Assembly (NCBI GenBank): GCA_001689535.1
Contig: LUJP01000111.1
Coordinates: 11,300-20,406, forward strand
Reading direction: 5' to 3'
Origin: Bacteroidales bacterium M5
GTDB lineage: Bacteria; Bacteroidota; Bacteroidia; Bacteroidales; Muribaculaceae
DNA length: 9,107 nucleotides
A program made the position numbers and the translations under genes. This document shows positions 6,266 through 9,107 of this stretch, piece by piece. The notes beneath the pieces are model-generated. The model saw only the letters and a program-made list of their open reading frames with translations, was not told the origin of the DNA and ran no database searches. Within the stretch, counting starts at the first letter, position 1. Every line of letters begins with the position of its first letter.

Positions 6266-9107
6266 ATGAAACGATTTCTACTCACCCTTCTCGGGGTGGC
6301 CGCTCTCTGTGGCCTATCGCCACACCACGCCGCCGCCCAGACCGACCATTCGGCCAAAACATTTACCATCACCATCAATGCCAATGCATACAACAACGGC
6401 TATATTTGGGCTGGTAAAAGAGTGAAGGCCGCACAACCCAACATCAACGAGGCTGAAAACAAAAGCGATCTAACAATCGACGAAACCGACCCTGTCATCC
6501 AATTATCTGCCAGCCCATCTAATGCGTATGGTTTCGGACAGATACAATTCAAGCAAGCCAAAAATGAGGACATACTCACTCTGGATTTCGACTTCAGCAA
6601 ATGTTCCAAAGACGGAAGCAGCCCTGTAAAAAACACTAATCAGTTATCAGCATCACAGATGAATTTCGGGCCAAAGACGTCAACCACCCCATCAGCCGCC
6701 ATGAGGTTGAGTATGGGAGAAAACAAAACCATAAAAAAGGTGGTCATAACATTTGATCCAAACAAAGCAGGATTAGTGGGTATAGGGAAAAGTGCCAGTT
6801 TTGATGAATATGTCGCATCAGTACGATCACTCGGATCTTCAGATAAATCATCGACGTTCATCTGCACCCCTGATTTGGGATCCGCTTCCGGCAACTACAG
6901 ATATATAACCGGAGTTACATATGAGGCTTCCGGATTATATGGTTCATCCGAGCCACTGTGCTTGCAAATGTTGAAATCTACAGACTTTGGAGTCTTAGTC
7001 ATAAAAAAAATAGAGGTCACTTACTATGACAACTCCGACGGATGGGTGCCAAAATACGACAATTCTATCTCTTTCGGCAAACCGTATGGAGATAAAATCT
7101 ATTATAGAGAATCGGCAACCAATGAATTCACCGGAGAATGGAACGAAGCAACAACATTGTTCGAATCAGGCAAAGGCTTTGTCCAGACTCGTATCGGAAA
7201 AGCCATCACCACATTCATTCCCCCGACTAAGCCGAAAACCAACCAAAAGACTGTCATAATTGATCCCGACAAATATATCATTGGAACCACGATCGGTGTA
7301 AAATTCCACACTACTATAGAAAACGCTGCCGATGACAACCTGTACTATGGCATATCATACTTCATAGACAACCATACAGGGAATAAAAATATGCAAAGCT
7401 CTGCAAGAATGGCACTGACAAGACCAACCGGAGCATCGGCAGCCGACGGCACCATGATCACCAGATACATCAATGCACAAGGTATCACTCCCGAAAACTC
7501 TTCGATAACTGTTTCCACCAGTCCAAACAACAATCCATGGAGTGTCTCATCGGCAACCACGAATCAAAAAAACGGTACAGAAGTTGTTGCCGGATTCGAC
7601 ATCGTGACATTGTCTTATACATCCAATAGCGAGTCGGCAAATCAGACTCCCATGACACCTATTGATGTAATCCCTTCGGGTGCAATCAAAAGCCCTGCTA
7701 CCGGCATATACAATTTGCTCGTTGAGGAAATTGATGTCGAAGCAACCACAAACAGCGCCTGCATCTATCCCGATGCTAAAATCTATTATATCATCGGCAA
7801 TCAAGCACTCGACAACGATTCGTTCGACAAATCGAAAGCAACCCTATTACCGGAAGGCGGCAAGATACATATTAATCACGACTGTGTACTGTCTATACGC
7901 ACCTACGCACAGCACGAAAATACTGAACGTGCATCCAATGTCATCAACCGTCAGTTCAAAAGAGTTGAAACGTTAAATGTTACCAACACAAACCAACTTT
8001 TAGACAAAACATACAAGGGAAAAACCGTGCGGCTCGACTTCCCGCTTCAGATTCTGGCATCAGGATATCTCACTGCGTCACCAAAAGAACTGAACATTTA
8101 TACCCGCGACACACTCGGTACCGCCGTACGTATTGTCACACGAATTTCAGAGAACATCACTTCAAGCACCGCAGCGACACGTCTCTTCCCGGGAAATGCT
8201 TTCAAGGGCATAAATGCTCAAACAATTGCAACCTGGCCCTTCTGTCCGGCAGGAGGAGTCGTCGGCACGCTACAGTTTGACGAACAAGACCGTCCGATCA
8301 TTGTGCTTAAAGACGAAGACAACAACATCGACAATTTCGAATATTGCCACACCGGCGCAAGCATCTATCCCTCCGCAGCCATAAAACAGAATGCCAGTGT
8401 ATTCGTCCGCGAAACCTTCGTAGGGAACAGACGCAATAAACTGTCGGCTGATGATTACGGGAAATATGTCTACGTCGTAGCCACTTACAATACAACCGAC
8501 CAGACTTTCACCCTCGTCGGCACTACCGAGACAATACCAACACGCATATCCACTAATACAGGATTCCTGAACTGCAACCCCGGCAGTACCTACTCGCCGG
8601 CTGCAACAGCTTCCCTGACGGATAACGTGGAATACGCCTTGACCGGCATAGTGGAATACGACTCTGATAAACAGGAGTATTATATCATGCCACGCGCCAT
8701 CAATCAGATGCCTGCCCGCCCGAAAGTCACGACAGAAAGCATCGCCAATTTCACACAGGTAATAGACTCGCAGGAAGAAGAGGATGGAACCGCCGGCAGC
8801 GCGACTATCAAACTTGTCACCAAGATGAAGTTGAATTTCACCAACGCGACTGCTTCTTCACAGTATTACTACTTCTCTTATTTTAATCTTATCACTAACA
8901 CCTTCTCCACAGACGCTGTCACATATGCAGCCGGCAACAAGACTATCAATCTCACATCGGCAAATTTCGATGAAAACAAGCAGATTGTATTCACCGCTTG
9001 CGTACAGGGTTCCTCAAGCTCCAACGCACCGTTTTACGTCAGCGACCCGTACACTTTTACAGTGTCTGACGTAATAAGCAATACTTCGGTTATTTTTGAG
9101 AGTTTGT
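6266..9107 (+). CDS. Large secreted modular protein with chitobiase-C-like repeats, 3'-truncated
   Basis: One frame stays open from ATG at 6266-6268 to the window end, 947 codons without a stop, so the C-terminus is missing. The ATG is preceded by a weak AGGA (6254-6257) at 8-nt spacing. Residues 1-24 are a signal peptide (MKRFLLTLLGVAALCG, ending HHAAA), with cleavage before Gln25. Residues 30-255 form a beta-rich N-terminal domain ending in IKKIEVTYYD, like the jelly-roll heads of Bacteroidales surface proteins. About 340-450, 497-567 and 845-935 look like related sandwich modules; the middle one (IYPDAKIYYIIG, then a Gly-Gly turn, then RTYAQHE) best fits a chitobiase/hexosaminidase C-terminal domain. 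Regions 573-690 and 700-815 look like OB-type barrels (YGKYVYVVATYN; VEYALTGIVEYDS). No catalytic motif or transmembrane anchor is seen in the visible part; a sorting signal could lie beyond. Codon choice is less GC-rich than its neighbours. Role unknown; surface binding or adhesion is an inference. Confidence 0.85.
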   Translation, partial: MKRFLLTLLGVAALCGLSPHHAAAQTDHSAKTFTITINANAYNNGYIWAGKRVKAAQPNINEAENKSDLTIDETDPVIQLSASPSNAYGFGQIQFKQAKNEDILTLDFDFSKCSKDGSSPVKNTNQLSASQMNFGPKTSTTPSAAMRLSMGENKTIKKVVITFDPNKAGLVGIGKSASFDEYVASVRSLGSSDKSSTFICTPDLGSASGNYRYITGVTYEASGLYGSSEPLCLQMLKSTDFGVLVIKKIEVTYYDNSDGWVPKYDNSISFGKPYGDKIYYRESATNEFTGEWNEATTLFESGKGFVQTRIGKAITTFIPPTKPKTNQKTVIIDPDKYIIGTTIGVKFHTTIENAADDNLYYGISYFIDNHTGNKNMQSSARMALTRPTGASAADGTMITRYINAQGITPENSSITVSTSPNNNPWSVSSATTNQKNGTEVVAGFDIVTLSYTSNSESANQTPMTPIDVIPSGAIKSPATGIYNLLVEEIDVEATTNSACIYPDAKIYYIIGNQALDNDSFDKSKATLLPEGGKIHINHDCVLSIRTYAQHENTERASNVINRQFKRVETLNVTNTNQLLDKTYKGKTVRLDFPLQILASGYLTASPKELNIYTRDTLGTAVRIVTRISENITSSTAATRLFPGNAFKGINAQTIATWPFCPAGGVVGTLQFDEQDRPIIVLKDEDNNIDNFEYCHTGASIYPSAAIKQNASVFVRETFVGNRRNKLSADDYGKYVYVVATYNTTDQTFTLVGTTETIPTRISTNTGFLNCNPGSTYSPAATASLTDNVEYALTGIVEYDSDKQEYYIMPRAINQMPARPKVTTESIANFTQVIDSQEEEDGTAGSATIKLVTKMKLNFTNATASSQYYYFSYFNLITNTFSTDAVTYAAGNKTINLTSANFDENKQIVFTACVQGSSSSNAPFYVSDPYTFTVSDVISNTSVIFESL

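Noticed and set aside
6400..7804. Several minus-strand frames of 70-85 codons
   Set aside because: All lie antisense to the continuous 947-codon frame that starts at 6266 with a signal peptide.

Overview
The window looks like chromosomal DNA of a Bacteroidota gut commensal, probably a GC-rich Bacteroidales such as a Muribaculaceae relative. This is inferred from the protein families (a modular GH2 beta-galactosidase, a DcaP-like porin, a large multi-domain secreted protein with chitobiase-C-like modules), from mostly absent Shine-Dalgarno sequences, and from a match to the Bacteroidota -7 promoter element TAnnTTTG. No rRNA, tRNA, CRISPR array, transposase or integrase was seen.

Layout. (1) 1-2721, plus strand: the C-terminal ~906 residues of a GH2 beta-galactosidase whose N-terminus lies outside the window, ending in a chitobiase-C-like module and an F5/8 type C (discoidin) domain. 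A strong intrinsic terminator follows. (2) 2932-4227, plus strand: a complete DcaP-type outer-membrane porin with signal peptide and C-terminal Phe. (3) 4228-4329: a short convergent intergenic stretch with a 67-nt G-free tract and 3.4 copies of an 11-bp repeat. (4) 4330-5787, minus strand: a complete cardiolipin synthase with two membrane helices and two HKD motifs. (5) 5788-6265: AT-richer, apparently mostly non-coding DNA with an unexplained minus-strand short reading frame, a palindrome, direct repeats, a candidate promoter and a leader hairpin. (6) 6266 to the end, plus strand: an uninterrupted frame of at least 947 codons for a secreted, modular protein, running off the window.

How the genes may work together. 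The beta-galactosidase and the porin are codirectional and could serve release and outer-membrane passage of small sugars, but a terminator separates them and no SusC/SusD pair is visible, so a shared polysaccharide utilisation locus is not shown. Cardiolipin synthase is a membrane-lipid housekeeping gene on the opposite strand. The large secreted protein is probably an independent transcription unit with its own promoter.

Two larger patterns stand out. From 1 to about 5790 the plus strand is C- and A-rich in genes of both orientations, which suggests replication-strand bias (plus strand lagging). At about 5790 GC content falls and codon choice changes. The most interesting objects are the modular secreted protein, which carries divergent internal repeats, and the unexplained 5794-5928 element. 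I found no convincing new defence or mobile system.
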